Of a stretch of DNA of 64,000 bases, positions 22,691 through 35,100 are shown one piece after another. The stretch is from Aurifilum marmelostoma (Eukaryota; Ascomycota; Sordariomycetes; Diaporthales; Cryphonectriaceae). The notes under the pieces were generated by a model. It was not told the DNA's origin. It saw nothing but the letters and a program-made list of their open reading frames with translations, and did no database searches. Positions within the stretch are counted from its first letter, which is position 1, and each line of letters begins with the position of its first letter. The DNA lies in NCBI GenBank assembly GCA_027559495.1, contig JAMXSV010000021.1, forward strand, positions 124,001-188,000, read 5' to 3'. The position numbers were made by a program, and so were the translations under genes.

Positions 22691-24846
22691 ATGACCACGT
22701 GAGTGTTTATATTTCTTTCTCTTTCTCCCTTCTTTCCTCTGAAAATAATAATAATAATTATAATTATAATATACTAATTCCTGGTCAACAGTCTCTCGGG
22801 AGATATCACATTCGACTTCACATTCCCCTGTGACCCAACAACACCTCCTCAGTACAGCTTCGACGCCCCATTACTGGACATGCCAGCTCCTGCTCCTGCT
22901 CCTGCAGCTGCTGCTGCCGCCGTCCACAGCCAGGGCGTCCACAGCCAGGGCGGCCACTCCCGTGCCTCGTCCACGGCGTCCACAGTCTACTCGATGGACT
23001 CGTCCCCCTCGCAGCACTCCATCGCCACCACCAGCACCAGGAGGACAACCCCCACCCGGTCGCCCGTGGTCAGGACCCACGGCCCCCTCCTGCTGCCCAA
23101 GATCAGGAGCCAGGACCAGAACATTGTGCCCAACATGGTGCCCATGGCCCAGTGCCAGCCCTCGTCCAGGCCCTCCAAGCGCGCCAGGACCTCCCCCCCG
23201 CCCCCACCACCTCCTCCTCGTCCATGAGGTCAGCCACCGCCAGCTACCGCGGCCACTCCCGCAGCATGACCAACCCGGAGAACATCTACAACCCCGTGCC
23301 CGTCACCTACTCCCCGCCCATGAGCCACGAGGGCAGCCCCACCACCCTGATGGGCTCCCCCGTCATCTTTCCCTCTGGCGGCAACAGCAGCAGCAGCAGC
23401 AGCAGCAGCTTTGCTGTCCACCACCAGCACACCTCGTCGGCCTCCTCCGTCGTCGACCACGCCCGCTCGCAGCGTGCCTCGTCCTGCAACCTGGACGACG
23501 TCACCGTCGAGAAGTTTGGCTTCCCTACCTACCGCCAGATGCCCACCTACGTCGTGGGCCCCAACCCTTCTGCTGCTGCCGCCGCCGCCCAGGCTGGTCC
23601 CTGCGGCGTGAGGCAGGAGTCGCCCGTCGCCCCGGCCATGATGCGCGTCTCGTCCTCGCACTCGGACATGACGGCCATCCCCGCGCCCAGCTCGTACTTC
23701 CAGCCCTACCCCCAGGCCCAGCACCAGCCCCAGCACCAGCAGCACATGTACGCGCAGCGTGAGGTCTCGCCCGTCGCCGCGGCCCCCGAGCCCGTGGCCG
23801 CCAGCAACACCACCATCCTCAACTACCTGACGGCGGCCAACCCGGCGCCCAGCCTGGTCCGCACCATCTCGTTCCCCCTCCGGGACCCCCACACCAAGCA
23901 CTTCTGGTGGGACGTGCGCCAGATCCGGCCCTGGACCTCGTTCAACACCTCCACGGTGCTGTCCCTGTCCGGCGGCGCCGCGGCCTCCCTGCTCACCTGC
24001 CCGCTGCCCTCCACCTACCTCCCCTCCCCCGCCGCGCCCTCCCAGCGCCACCCGGAGACCGAGTCCGCCCTGGCCTCCATCTACGCCTCGTGGTACCTGC
24101 CCCGCCTCAACGCCGCCCTGGCCCTGTCCTCCAACCGGCCCCTGCAGCTGGCCGTGGCGCCCCGCACGGGGCCCCACGCCACCCGCGACGCCGAGCAGAC
24201 CTTTGTGGCCACCGTGCCCGGCGACGCCTCGAGCGCGGCCGCCATCTTCGGCGGCAAGCCCTCTGCGCGCGTCGTCGGCCTCGTCAAGTCCTTTGACCGC
24301 TTCAACACGGGCATGCGCGTCGAGGGCAACGTCAAGCGCGTCGAGTACCTCCGCGGCCTGGCCCACCTGCACCACGTCATGCGCGAGCACGGCTGCCGCT
24401 ACGGCTTCATCCTCACCGAGATCGAGCTCGTCGTCGTCCGCAACGGCCTCGAGGGCACCCCGCACTTCGGCTTCGTCGAGGTCGCCAGCTGCCAGCTCGC
24501 CGCCGCCGCCGCCACCACCGGCCCCAGCAGCAGCAGCGCCGGCCTCTCCGCCGAGGGCGACCTCGACCCGGACTCGGTGCCCATGACCGCCTGCCTCGCC
24601 CTCTGGGGCCTGTGCATGCTCGCCTCGGACGAGCCCCTGCCCCAGGGCCACGCCGCGTGGCGCGCAGAGATCGGCGCCCCCGCCGAGGGCACACGCAGGA
24701 AGGCCCTGCCGCGGGACACCTGGATGCCCCAGCCCCAGCTGGCCGAGAAGCGCGAGGCCAAGAGGAGCCGCGGCTGGGTCTGGCCTGAGGACCCCGTCGG
24801 CCGCAAGGAGCTCGGCAAGAGGGGTGTGCGGTATGGTGCTTGCTGA
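22691..24846 (+). CDS. Conserved fungal protein of unknown function, frame broken at a C7 run
   Basis: Exon 1 is tiny (ATGACCAC, 22691-22698); the intron (gtgagt ... tactaat ... caacag) ends at 22791. Exon 2 reads LSGDITFDFTFPCDP and runs in one frame to a stop at 23227. At about 23190-23197 a run of seven C lets the frame pass to the long frame ending at 24846; one extra C would give RTSPPAPTTSSSSMRS and a single protein of about 687 residues. The N-terminal half is low complexity (Ala, Ser, Pro, Gln). The C-terminal half is clearly conserved-looking: FPLRDPHTKHFWWDVRQI, VVGLVKSFDRFNTGMR, YLRGLAHLHHVMREHGCRY, EIELVVVRNG, DTWMPQPQLAEKREAKRSR. I recognise this as a widespread ascomycete family without an assigned activity; the very long upstream region suggests complex control. 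Reading the frameshift as an assembly error is inference. Confidence 0.8.
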
Positions 24847-25612
24847 GCGGGGGCCAGTAACCCACTGGACAAATTTTGATGACAATTGTGATGAGATTGG
24901 AGGCGGTTTTAATGGTATATTTTATGAACATGATGGGTTTAGGGAACGTGTGTACATGGCAAACCTGGGTCTGGAGGGGAAATAAAGGAGGCGGAGTCAC
25001 TGGAGATTCATTTGGTTCTCTCTCTCTCTTCAAGCTCTTTCTTTCTTTCTTTTCCTTCATCTTGATCGCTTTCTGCTGTGCAGGTGGCTCTTGACATGGA
25101 GGAAAACGACTGAATGGGAAACACACCAGAGAGAATCTCTCTCTGGAGACCACTCCTTGCTCCTTTTTTTTTTTCTTCTTCCCCTCCTCCCCCAGGCCCT
25201 GGAGGGGAACTGGCTTCCTCTTGGGATCATCTGATGAAGACAAATTATAATGAGAAAAGGGGGATATCATTGGAAAGGGGTGGAGACACAACACGAAAAA
25301 AAAACGGCACACGCCATACAGAGACGAGACCGGGCTCTTGGTTGAGACCTCTGGTACTTTTATTATTTTTAACGAGATATGCATGACAAATGAGAAGGAA
25401 TTGATGAGATGGGTTCTTTTTTTTTTTTTTTTTTTATAATGATAATTGAATGTCATGAGTGCTATGCAATAAATGTTTCTTTTTCCAACTTCTGATCGTT
25501 ATAATTACTGTGACAATTCATCCTGGAACACGATGCATCTCTGCTCGAAATACTTTTTTCACCTGAATATACAGTCCTCGTTCAACTTCTCCTCGAGGAA
25601 AAAAGATCCCTT
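24847..25612. other. Convergent 3' region without a gene
   Basis: It lies between the 3' ends of the gene ending at 24846 (+) and the secreted-protein gene (-). It holds a T run (25417-25435) and AT-rich stretches suited to polyadenylation on both strands. No coding potential seen. Confidence 0.6.
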
Positions 25613-26189
25613 TTATCCAACCACAAAAGACGTCGGCCCAGAGTACTGCTGGTAAGGAGCCGCCCCCTCCTGGAGGACCGGGAAGTCGGCCGCGTCCCAC
25701 AGCTTGGTCGCCGCCAGCGCCTCGGTCGCGTCCGCCAGGATCAGGGTGTAGTTGGACGGCAGCCCCGTCGTGCCCGCGACCTCGACGGCCTGGAAGGACC
25801 AGATGTACGAGGAGTCGTCGCACGCGGTGAAGGGGGCGTCGGGGAGGGTGTAGGCGGTGCTGAAGGAGGCGTTGCAGCTTGTGGGCGCCGGGTCCTGGTC
25901 GGTGGCCACCTGGAAGGAGAAGCTGTGTGGTGTTTGTTAGTCTTGTGTGTCAGGAGGAGGAGGAGGAGGAGGCCTGCAGTTATCGAAAGAGAAGAGAAGA
26001 GTGGGTGGATGGATCGTTCACGTACGAGCACAGGGTTCCGTGTGGCTCACAGCCTGCGTAAAAGGACGAGACGTTGAACTGCTCTGCGACGACGCGCTTC
26101 TCGAGGGGGGATGCCGATGCCGCCGTGGAGAAGAGGCCCAGCACGGCGGTGGTGAGCATCATCATCATGGTGTCTGATGGGAGCTGCAT
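25613..26189 (-). CDS. Small secreted cysteine-containing protein (effector-like candidate)
   Basis: Two exons (26189-26026, 25922-25613; intron gtacgt...acacag) give 157 residues. The start is the ATG at 26189 (MQLPSD); a GTG two codons upstream is not used. A signal peptide (MLTTAVLGLFSTAASA) is followed by a Kex2-like LEKR at residues 29-32, so the mature protein probably starts near Val33. Four cysteines (47, 54, 71, 89) could form two disulfides. N-glycosylation sequons are at 39 (NVS), 72 (NAS) and 112 (NYT). Size, four cysteines and the final beta-rich stretch resemble Alt a 1-like (AA1-like) secreted proteins, but no diagnostic motif proves this. It would act outside the cell or in the wall; a role in host interaction is only a possibility. 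Confidence 0.82.
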
Positions 26190-26304
26190 TGTCACAAGAT
26201 ACTGTCTCTGGATGATGAGAGGGTCTGTCTGAACAAGAATTGGTGTATGGGAATGTTGATGTCGTTGGTTTCTGCTCTAGGAGACGACCGGACTATAAAG
26301 AGCT

Positions 26305-26336
<32 letters not shown>

Positions 26337-27009
26337 CATCTCCTCGTCTTCCCCTCACCGGTGTGGCCCGCGGTGACGATTATTTAATTTATACAAGACT
26401 CCCGAGCCCCCCACTATTTCCCCGTGAGGTCATTTGCCCACCCGGCAGACCTGCATCATGTGATGAGGTGTGTGGCAGGTTCGTATTCATCCAGGCCGCA
26501 TGGGAAAACCACCCTATAGGCAGGTCCATGACTGAGCAGGACCTCGTATTATTACGTCTCCAGCCTCCCTCCCCCGCCCACGTAGAGCTGTGCCGTGTCT
26601 GGGTAGCGCCGGTAACGTTGTATCGCCTGAGGGTCTGGATAAAATACATCACACAACCCACAGCGGCAGATCTTGGCTGCTCGTGGCAGCTGAGGACCGT
26701 TGGGATGTAGCTGATCACTGCACAGAGCCAAGTGGAATGTTCCTGAGACTTGCGGGTGATCAGCGTCTGTTCCGTTTATGACGCCATGCTTTTGTGTCAG
26801 AGTCAATCTTTTTCCCTGTTTGGATAAGTATTTACGATAGACATTTAACCTTGTTTTTTTCTGGGTGGCAATATACTGTATCCGCTCCTGTGGCAGCCTC
26901 GCTCGCCTCGGGAAAAGCCTGGGAGGAAAATGGATCATCAGGCACCCTCTTTTTTCTTTTTCTTTTCTTTCTTTTCTCCCAACCTTGATGATCAATTCCC
27001 TCGTCTCGT
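26190..27009. other. Intergenic region without a gene
   Basis: It is the promoter region of the secreted-protein gene and the 3' flank of the aldo/keto reductase. A (CT)n tract lies at about 26307-26331. No family-like frame on either strand. Confidence 0.55.
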
Positions 27010-28716
27010 CTAGTGCATCGCACGATACTCACTCCCACAGTCCCCAAGCTTCCCGAACACCCCCGCCACCCTTGCCCAGCTCCCCGGTGCACCATCCCCC
27101 AGCGCCACCCGGTTGATCGCCGCCATATCCTTCCCTTCCAGTGCGAGAGTGAACACCTTGAGATTGTCCAGGGCCCGGCTCGAGACGCCCAGCCTGGTGC
27201 CGACGATGACGGCGCCCACGGCGGGCTGCTGCAGGACCCAGCGCGCGGCCACGTTGGCGAGGGATACGTCCGGGCCGTGCCTGGCTGCGACGGAGGCGAG
27301 GGTCTGCAGGAGGGTTTGGAAGTCGGCCCAGGTGCCCCAGGTCTGGAGCATATCAAAGTACTGCGAGGGTTGTCTTCATTAGAAGTGTAGTGTCTATTTC
27401 TGAAACTTGGGTATAAGTTACCTTGCGTTGGGATGGTGTCAGTCGACGGGCCTCGGAGTAGATTTCCGGGACAGGTTTGTCGAGCCATTCTGAGGAGATA
27501 AACCCTCCACACTTGAATACATGACAGTGTGAGTATTTGCATTCGTTGAGTATCCATGAAAGTCTGCAGATCAGGACAGTGAAACCCTCCTGACTTACAA
27601 AGGATCCGTACGTCAACAACTTGACGCCATACTTTTCACACACAGCGCACATCCTGACCAGGGGGCGAGCGTCGAGTAGAGAGAACTAGAAACACACACA
27701 CACACACACATATCAGTCCTCGCCCGATAAACAACATCTTCTCCTGAGGGCATGTCGACATGGGATACCTGAACCTGATTTGACACCAGCCCAACCTCCC
27801 CAGTCTTGTCAAGGACATATTCGCAGGCCTCTTCTGTATGCTCGGCATCAAAATTGCACAGACCTACCGCCGAGACGAGCTCAGGATGTGTCTTTGTCCC
27901 CTTGACAAGCTCGACCAGAATATCCAAGTATTCCTTCGAGGCATACTGATTGATCGACAACACGTCTCCAGCCGTAAGCAAAAATCGAACTGGTCGACAC
28001 AACAATTTCCATGTAAGGGAAACAAGACTTACATCGTGCCAGTGGAACTGCAACAGATCCACTCGGCCCCCGAGTCGTCTTGCTCGTTCCCTCACGCCAT
28101 CGAGCACATACTCCGTGGTCACAGGACGGTTCAGAGGCCCAAATATGCACCATTTGGTTGCGGCGTACACCTCATCCCGTATCTCATGCGCGAGTCGGCT
28201 GCGGAAATCGCCATACACGAGCTCAGCATCTCCCTGCGTTGTGGTCGGAAGTCCCAGTCAGCAATCTGAGCTCTCTTGTTTTTTTTTTTTCCTTCTCCCC
28301 ACCACCAGTCATATGTCCTTGAGCAGCTGGAAGAACGCGAGGGTCCACAAGAAGCATTGACTTACATAATGGTCAGCCATGTCCGCAGCATTCAACCCCA
28401 ACTCCACCAGCTGCACCAGCGCCGCCTCCTGATTCTCTGCGCTACCGGATCCCCACGCCGGCGAGGAGAGCTGCCAGAGCCCGTTGAGGAGCCGGGGCAT
28501 CCTACACGGCCCGATAGCGAACGTTTCAATCTTGACGTCTTTTCGCCTGGACAGATCGATCCGCAACGGCTCGCCTGATTTTTGCAGTGACTGTTGTGAC
28601 AGCCGTGCTGGTAAAGAGGCCTCTGGAAATAGAAACGCGACCACGTCCCGAACCTGCCTCTCAGCACGAGCAAAAGGGAATCTCCTCCTGGGACTTTGTG
28701 ACGAGGAAGGTGGTGG

Positions 28717-28747
<31 letters not shown>

Positions 28748-29509
28748 CTGTAAGACGAGCAGTAGGCCGCGCACTGGTCCAGACTTTCGAGGAGCACCTG
28801 CAGCTGGCCCAGCAGCAGCTGCTGCTGCTCATCGGTTTTCTTATCATTGTCATCATCCCGCCTGGTCTCTTTGAGCGCCTGGACGGCCTGCACGATATCG
28901 CCGCTGAGTCGGTCCAGGACCTTGTCGAGCTCGTCGCCTGCCTCCCATCCCGCCTCTGCCTTTGGGATGGACTTGATGAAGTGGGTTAGGCTTGAGCAGG
29001 CGTGGTTAGAGAACTGAGACACGTCCCCATCGTTGCGCTCTCTCTCTCTCTCTCTCTCTGTAAGGGCGAGATGGAAAATAAAGAAAGGAAAAGGAAAGAG
29101 AGGAAGAAGAAGGCCAGATACAGGGTAGACAACGCACTATGGTAGAGCCTCCTGCGCAAGCTTGCTCGAGAAGAGACAGCGCGTGGATGCTATGTAGTCC
29201 AGACAGGCCTGTGAGACAACCGTAGTATCATATCCACCGCTGGCTGGAAACAGCGCATGTGCATCTATGAATGGGGGCGGGGATTCCAAGAGGCGCTTGC
29301 GGATATGTTGGACGAAGGGTTGTTGCGTGGTTGATCCTTGGGATATGAGAGTTCGTAGGGATGATCTGAGGAGGGCTGGAGGCACTAAGTTTGTGCAGTG
29401 AGTGTATGCATCAAAGCAGGACGTGTGTTAAGTCTTTCTTTTGTATTGCTTCTCCTGATGATCGCCTTGCTTGTGACTTACGGTTGGAGATGAGGACGTC
29501 GTCCATCAT
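27010..29509 (-). CDS. Aldo/keto reductase with a long N-terminal extension; one junction unresolved
   Basis: Reductase exons can be followed cleanly: about 29020-28366, 28233-28033, 27945-27769, 27685-27599, 27511-27422, 27360-27010. The tetrad is present: Asp and Tyr in AADMADHYG (across an intron), Lys in YAATKW, His in LLQFHWHD. The barrel continues through ELVSAVGLCNFD, GLVSNQVQ, KLLTYGSF and AVGAVIVGTR, so it should be a cytosolic NADPH-dependent carbonyl reductase. Upstream, exon 1 (29509-29482, MMDDVLISN) and exon 2 (from 29384, PPALLRSSLRTL, ending LAQEALP) plus SQFSNHACSSLTHFI and a Ser-rich run form an extension of about 250 residues not part of the barrel. The exon 2/3 join at about 29136-29060 fails: the only near donor (gtgcgt) spliced to the CAG before a (GA)n tract creates a stop. 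The extension's role is unknown. Confidence 0.8.
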
Positions 29510-30201
29510 GTTGCTGCGCGTGAACCCATCGTCGGCTTCTCTATTTGTAACGAAACATCTCTGGCAGACTTACACGTGACCTGATGAGCCCATCTTCGCA
29601 ACAAGTCGGATATCCCACTTAGATAGCTGGCGTGAGGATTATATCAGATGCTTTGTGCCCCAGAGACACGCACTCTCATACATGCATGACATGATGACGC
29701 AAGTGGACACTCGAATATCACTGGACAATAATCAGGTAAAGGACCCGAGTGCAACGATTCAGCAGCGGCTGTTCGGTTCCTGCGCCCGAGGGCTCTCCGA
29801 TGAAAACCACTGCTAGCCGAATCAAGCCTCAGAGGGTATCTTGACCTTCCTCCTCACGTCCTGTCCAGAAGACGCCATGATACTTACTTGACATGAGATG
29901 ATAGGTGGACTGAGTTCCTGTCAAGTATAAATCCCAAGACTCAAATGCATCCTCATTCCATGGCTTGCTTGTCAGGATTAGACGTTTCACGTACAGATGA
30001 GAATCGCTGGATTAATTAAAAACTCTGCTAATTTTTTCCTCTGTTTTTGGGCTCGAGCTTCGAGGTAGGGACTGTCTTTGTGCATAACACACACACACAT
30101 ATATATATATATATATCGCAGAGATCCTGAAAGTCAATTAAACACTCTCTCGTATATTGTTGCTGCTTGCTGACCAAACCTCCCCTCCCTGCCCCCCCTC
30201 A
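29510..30201. other. Intergenic region without a gene
   Basis: It is the upstream region of the reductase gene and 3' flank of the receptor gene. An (AC)n-(AT)n tract at about 30089-30116 is the only repeat seen. Confidence 0.55.
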
Positions 30202-31877
30202 TCACCGCTCGATCCTGTTCAGCCTCAGCGCGTCCGGGATGCCCTGGTCCATGAGCTCCACCTCGTCGCTCAGCTCGTCGTCCGCCCTCTGCTTGTACTG
30301 CACGCTCACGCTCGTCGTCTTCATGATGTCGTTCTTGCCGCCGCCGTAGGACCGGAGCGCGCTGCTGAGCATGCGCGACCCGCCCTTGCTGGCGCTGCTG
30401 TTGTTGCCGTACGAGTTGCCGTAGGACTGGGTCCTCTTCTTCTCCTCGTGCGTCTTCCTGATGCGGCGGAAGAGCGAGGCCATGCCGGGCAGGCAGGCGC
30501 AGATGACGCCCGCGTTGAGCTCGACCAGCGACCAGAGGGCCAGCGCCGCGTAGTCGTAGGTCTGGTTGGTGGACGACGCCCAGCCCGCGAGGTACTTTAG
30601 GCGGATGATGGAGCAGACCGTCACGAAGAGGCCGAGCATGAAGGTGAAGATGACGCCGATCTTGGTCCTCCAGTCCGTCTCGAGCTTGAGCCTATTTTTG
30701 TGGGGGGGGGTCACAGAATTAGCCACATATACTTTCGAAAGACGAGATTGGTTCTGGTCAGACATTGATAAAACTTACAGCTTGGGTATGGGCATGAGGA
30801 AGATGGTCACATCCATAATAATGTTCAGACTGGCACAGACATATGTCTGAGCGGTCATGTTGATGCACTTGCCGCTGTGCCTGTGGTCCCACATGGTCCA
30901 GACATAGGAAAACGGCGCGCAGTACGTCAGGAGCGTGATGACGAACGCGAGCGCGAAGAGGACGATGAAGGCCAGCATGGACAGACAGGCCACCCGGAAT
31001 CCCTTGGACGGGAAGATGCGAAGGTATAGGACGACGATCGACGTCTTGGTGAGGGCGCTCTCGATAACGTAGGCGAACTCGGCAATGTAGAAAAGCTGTC
31101 GGGGCCTTGTCAGCGCTGCTGTCAAGCAGGACGTTCGTCTCTCGGGTATACAGATTACTCACAATCAGCACGATGGTGACATGGGTGCTGTCGAGCTGCC
31201 ATATATCTCGGCCCATGCCAAAGTCAAACACTGTTCATTGACCAGACACGTGTTAGTACAGACTGCCCTCCCTTGATAATTCCTGGACAAGGTTGATAAA
31301 AGATTGTGTCGAAAAGACTTACTGAGCTCGGCGCCAATGGACACAGCAGTCAGGACAGCAAAGGAGGCGACGATGAACCAATCGTCATACCAGAATATGC
31401 CGCCAAACCGGGACGTTCGTGCGAGCATACGGCTCCCAAAGCACATGAGGGCGACGCCGTACAGAGTCCAGGATATCGAGCGCAGGTGACCGGCCTCGTC
31501 GTGCTGCGTCGCTCCGCAGGCCACCTTGATGTACTGCTCCCCCCCCTACACAGGAAAACAAAGTCAGCAGCCACTCCCGAATTTGAAATCTCTCACTCGG
31601 CGCCGCCACGCTGCCGCCCTAGCCCCTTTTCCCCTGCATAGCACCTCCTCTCGATAGTGTGAGACTCACTCAGGCTCTCATCTACTGTGCAACCCGGGTT
31701 GTCACACGCCCGCATATTCTCGAGTATCGCGGCCTGGTTGGCACTGGTGCATATGCACGACATGTCGGATGTCGAGCACGACGAGTTGGCCACGGCGGCG
31801 GTGAAGCATGTGGTCTATACATGACGCGAGACAGGAGGCCGGTGTGTTAGCGCCTCATGCAGGAGAAATGACCCGGG

Positions 31878-31919
<42 letters not shown>

Positions 31920-32122
31920 AAAACTACCCCCCCCCCCCAACCCCCCTAGTGCAAACACCCATCGTGACCTACCTCGCATTCAGGCAAACTGATGACCAGC
32001 TCAGAGTATGTCGAATGTATTGTCCTGCTGGTAGGCTGTGCTGTGACCACCGCAGAGGAGACGAGAGCGCAGGCCATCAGCGAGATGACGAGCCTCGCTG
32101 CTCGTGAGGGGAGGTGATACAT
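30202..32122 (-). CDS. CFEM-domain PTH11-type seven-transmembrane receptor (fungal rhodopsin-like domain)
   Basis: Six exons, roughly 32122-31973, 31814-31670, 31545-31322, 31231-31162, 31097-30777, 30695-30202. A signal peptide (LVISLMACALVSSAVVTA) precedes an extracellular CFEM domain whose cysteines follow the family order (LPEC, TTCF, SSC, MSCIC, RAC, PGC and VACG). Seven hydrophobic segments follow, including LYGVALMCFGSRM, YDDWFIVASFAVLTAV, FVITLLTYCAPFSYVW and ALWSLVELNAGVICACLPG, then a cytoplasmic tail with MKTTSVSVQY. PTH11-type receptors sense surface and nutrient cues in filamentous fungi. The join of exons 2 and 3 is off by one base at a C8 run (31539-31546): six, not seven, G after the splice would restore frame. 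A GTC/GTT repeat lies in the 5' leader. Family call is sure; ligand is unknown. Confidence 0.88.
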
Positions 32123-35100
32123 GGTCGCTGTTGTTGTCGTCGTCGTCGTCGTCGTCGTCGTTGCTGCTATTGTTGTTGCTGCTGCTGTCGGGCACACATA
32201 CACACACGCACGCACACCTTCTTCTCACTCGATCCCTGTGACCATAGACCGTCACAACCCACAAGATGGTGGCGGCGGCGGTGGTGGTGTTGTTGTCGCC
32301 GTCAAGTCAGGGCAGTGTCGTCGATATTCATGAAGACGAAGCACACGCACGCACGCACACACACACACACATACACACACGAGGGAAGAGGAATGGCGAG
32401 TCGTGATGCAGCAGGATGATATGGAACAGGAAGGAAAAAGAGAAGGAGAGAGAGAAGGGCAGGTTGTAGATCTGGGGCATCCGCTCCGCAAAACGTGGCG
32501 GCGGACCCGACTATACTTTTGTTCGTTCTGGCCCAGCAGAGATCTTCAGAGTCAACGGTATAAGTGGCTGCTTACTACGTAACCAAGTGTACCTGGTACA
32601 TCTTGCAGTAGCCACTACTACTATGAACATGATACCACCTCGCCAGCCCGTCTGGGCACAACAGAGATTCGAGCCCGGATATCAGGGTGGACCAAGGAGC
32701 GGGACCGCCGCCAGGGACTCAAAACGGTCTTTCCCATCTCCTCCCCCCCCCCCCCCCCGTCCCAGGACCTCAAATGTTTCCAGAAGCGAGGCCCGGGGGG
32801 CCCGCAAAATCCCACCATCCTAGCCCCCTTCGATTTGTGTGCCGGACCGAGAGTGTGCATGCGTATTTTGTTTATCCAGCCAAGGCTTGCGTCTTCTTAA
32901 GGTTTTGCTATAGCTACTACTACTACTACTACTATGTAACCACGGCGAGGGGAAGCATCCATGGATGGATCGTGTAGGAGAATATTTAGTGAGCCGTTTT
33001 GATCTCGTCCGTTAGTAAAGTGTTACCATAGCTTTCCCGTGCGCCCTCTCTTCCCTCGCCCATGGCATTTAGTTCTAATCACCCCCAGCCACTACTACTT
33101 GCTCACTACGGTTGTCCCCGCTTCGTCTGTCTTCCTAGGCCCGGACCGAAACCCTTAGGGGCCCCCTCTCCTCAGGCGATATTTAGAGGAGGGGGGGGGG
33201 AGGGGGCCTTGGTGCTAAATCTTCTGCTCTACCAACCAGCTTATGAGTGCTCAGCTATCGGGGCTGCCGCACCCTTCACTATGCTTTCCCCGGGCAAAAT
33301 CTCCGCCTTCTCTCTGTGACCCAGCTGCCAGAGTACTACGTAGTAATATTCTCAAGTATGCAGTGGTCGTTTTGCGGCACAGACATGCCGCAAAATGACT
33401 CGCGAAAAAAAAAAACAAAAAACGGGAAAGTTTGCCCTTCCTCTTTTCTCTTTTTTTCTTCTTTTTTCTTTCTTGTTATGGATACTTGCTTCAGTCTTTA
33501 GTAATAACAGTGTTAATTTTCATCTTTATTTCACTTGTTGGGCAAATAGATAATCTACTGTGGGCTGTAGAATGGGGTCAGCACCTCTCGTCCTCCCCCC
33601 CCTTCCCCCTTGCAACGGGTTTTCCTCGGGGCAAAGCATGATAGTGGATTCAGGGGGTTCTTATTTGCTGGGTGCTTTGGGACGGCGGAGATGCCATCAT
33701 TTAGGAGGCCAGCAAGCCCAGGCCAAAACAAATTCCTAGGCAGCTGCTTGATAGACCAGTGCACTTACATGATGGAGAAACAGTTTGGATGCAACTCGGA
33801 GAGCAGATCTAGAGAACAAGCTCGAAGAAACCCCCCCCCCCCCTTCTCACGAATTTCACCCGGGACGGTAAACTTTTCAGCATGATGATCTCTGCCCTGG
33901 TATCATAGCAGGAAGATCATATAATCCATGCAAGGGCTGGGATGACCGTGTTCATGGAAACTGATGGGTTACAAGGATCGTCTCAACCCTTGATCGAAGC
34001 CATAACATAGCATTGCATAGCATAGCATATCGGACCACCTGGTCCAACGTACAGGGCTATCGGCTGCAGAGAGGATCAGACCTTAGCTAGGCTCTTTTTA
34101 GGCCTGTAGACATAGTAGTGAGTGCTACTGTCGTATGGACCGTGACGATGGCAAACTCAAAGTGGTCGAGATGCACAGTTCCACAGCCAGCAGATGTCTG
34201 CCCACTTTGAATCGGCCGTGTTCCTGGAAATATGGGCCTGACAAGTCATCCAGAAGCGAGGCGGGCCACTCAACACGTACAGATCTGCAGTATAGGTGAT
34301 CGGAAGTTCCCCTGATATATCGGTGATCTGTCAATCTTTTTTCCATCAAGACTGTTGCTATTATTTCGAGCTGTTTTTTTTATATATTTTTTTCTTACTT
34401 CCTCTCCTTTTTCGCTCGAAACGGAAGTATGAATGGCATACAAGTACTTAGTAATCTCCAAATTGTCTAGCTTTGCGAGGTTCACGATGTGGCTTGTCGA
34501 TGATGTGGGGGGGGGGCCTCCTCATATTTTTCGAGATGATTATTGCCTGCTGCAGCCCAACAAGCTCCCAGCCATGAGTGATTTTAAATCCATAGGTATT
34601 TTTATACGCCCTGCGCCCCGTTATTCACTGTTCATATCCAGACCGGCTTCCTTTCCCTATACTCTGCCACTGCAGCCGGGACAGGATCCAGAAATGGAAC
34701 AAGAGAGGGGGGAACAAGAGCGTTCCCACCCGGATGGGGTTTTCGTGGTGTGATTGTGCCTTTCCCCTCCCGCCCCCCCCCCCCCGAAACGAGAACCGCA
34801 ACCCCCGTACGGACTGCACTTGCGGCACTTGTTTATAAGCGAGGTGCAGTCGCCGGGGTGCCGCGTCTGCATTGAGGAGCAGTGGCATGGCATAGTGCTG
34901 CAGCAAATCTCCATTGTCAAGGAGACCCTGCCTGGGAAGGAGAGAGAGAGAGTGAGTGAGATACGAATTTACGAAATAGCCGAGCTTGCTAGTTTTCTCA
35001 AGGTTACATCGTGATCGTGCCAACAGTCGACACGTGATTCGACCATGATATGTGATGGGCGAAAGAGACAAAACAATGAAAAGAGAAAAAAGAGACACAG

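Noticed and set aside
23230..24885. 551-residue minus-strand frame
   Set aside because: A Gly/Val/Ala/Arg-rich antisense shadow of the conserved plus-strand gene.
33180..33260. Minus-strand GGTTGGTAGAGC resembling a tRNA D arm
   Set aside because: The flanks give no acceptor stem, anticodon arm or T arm.
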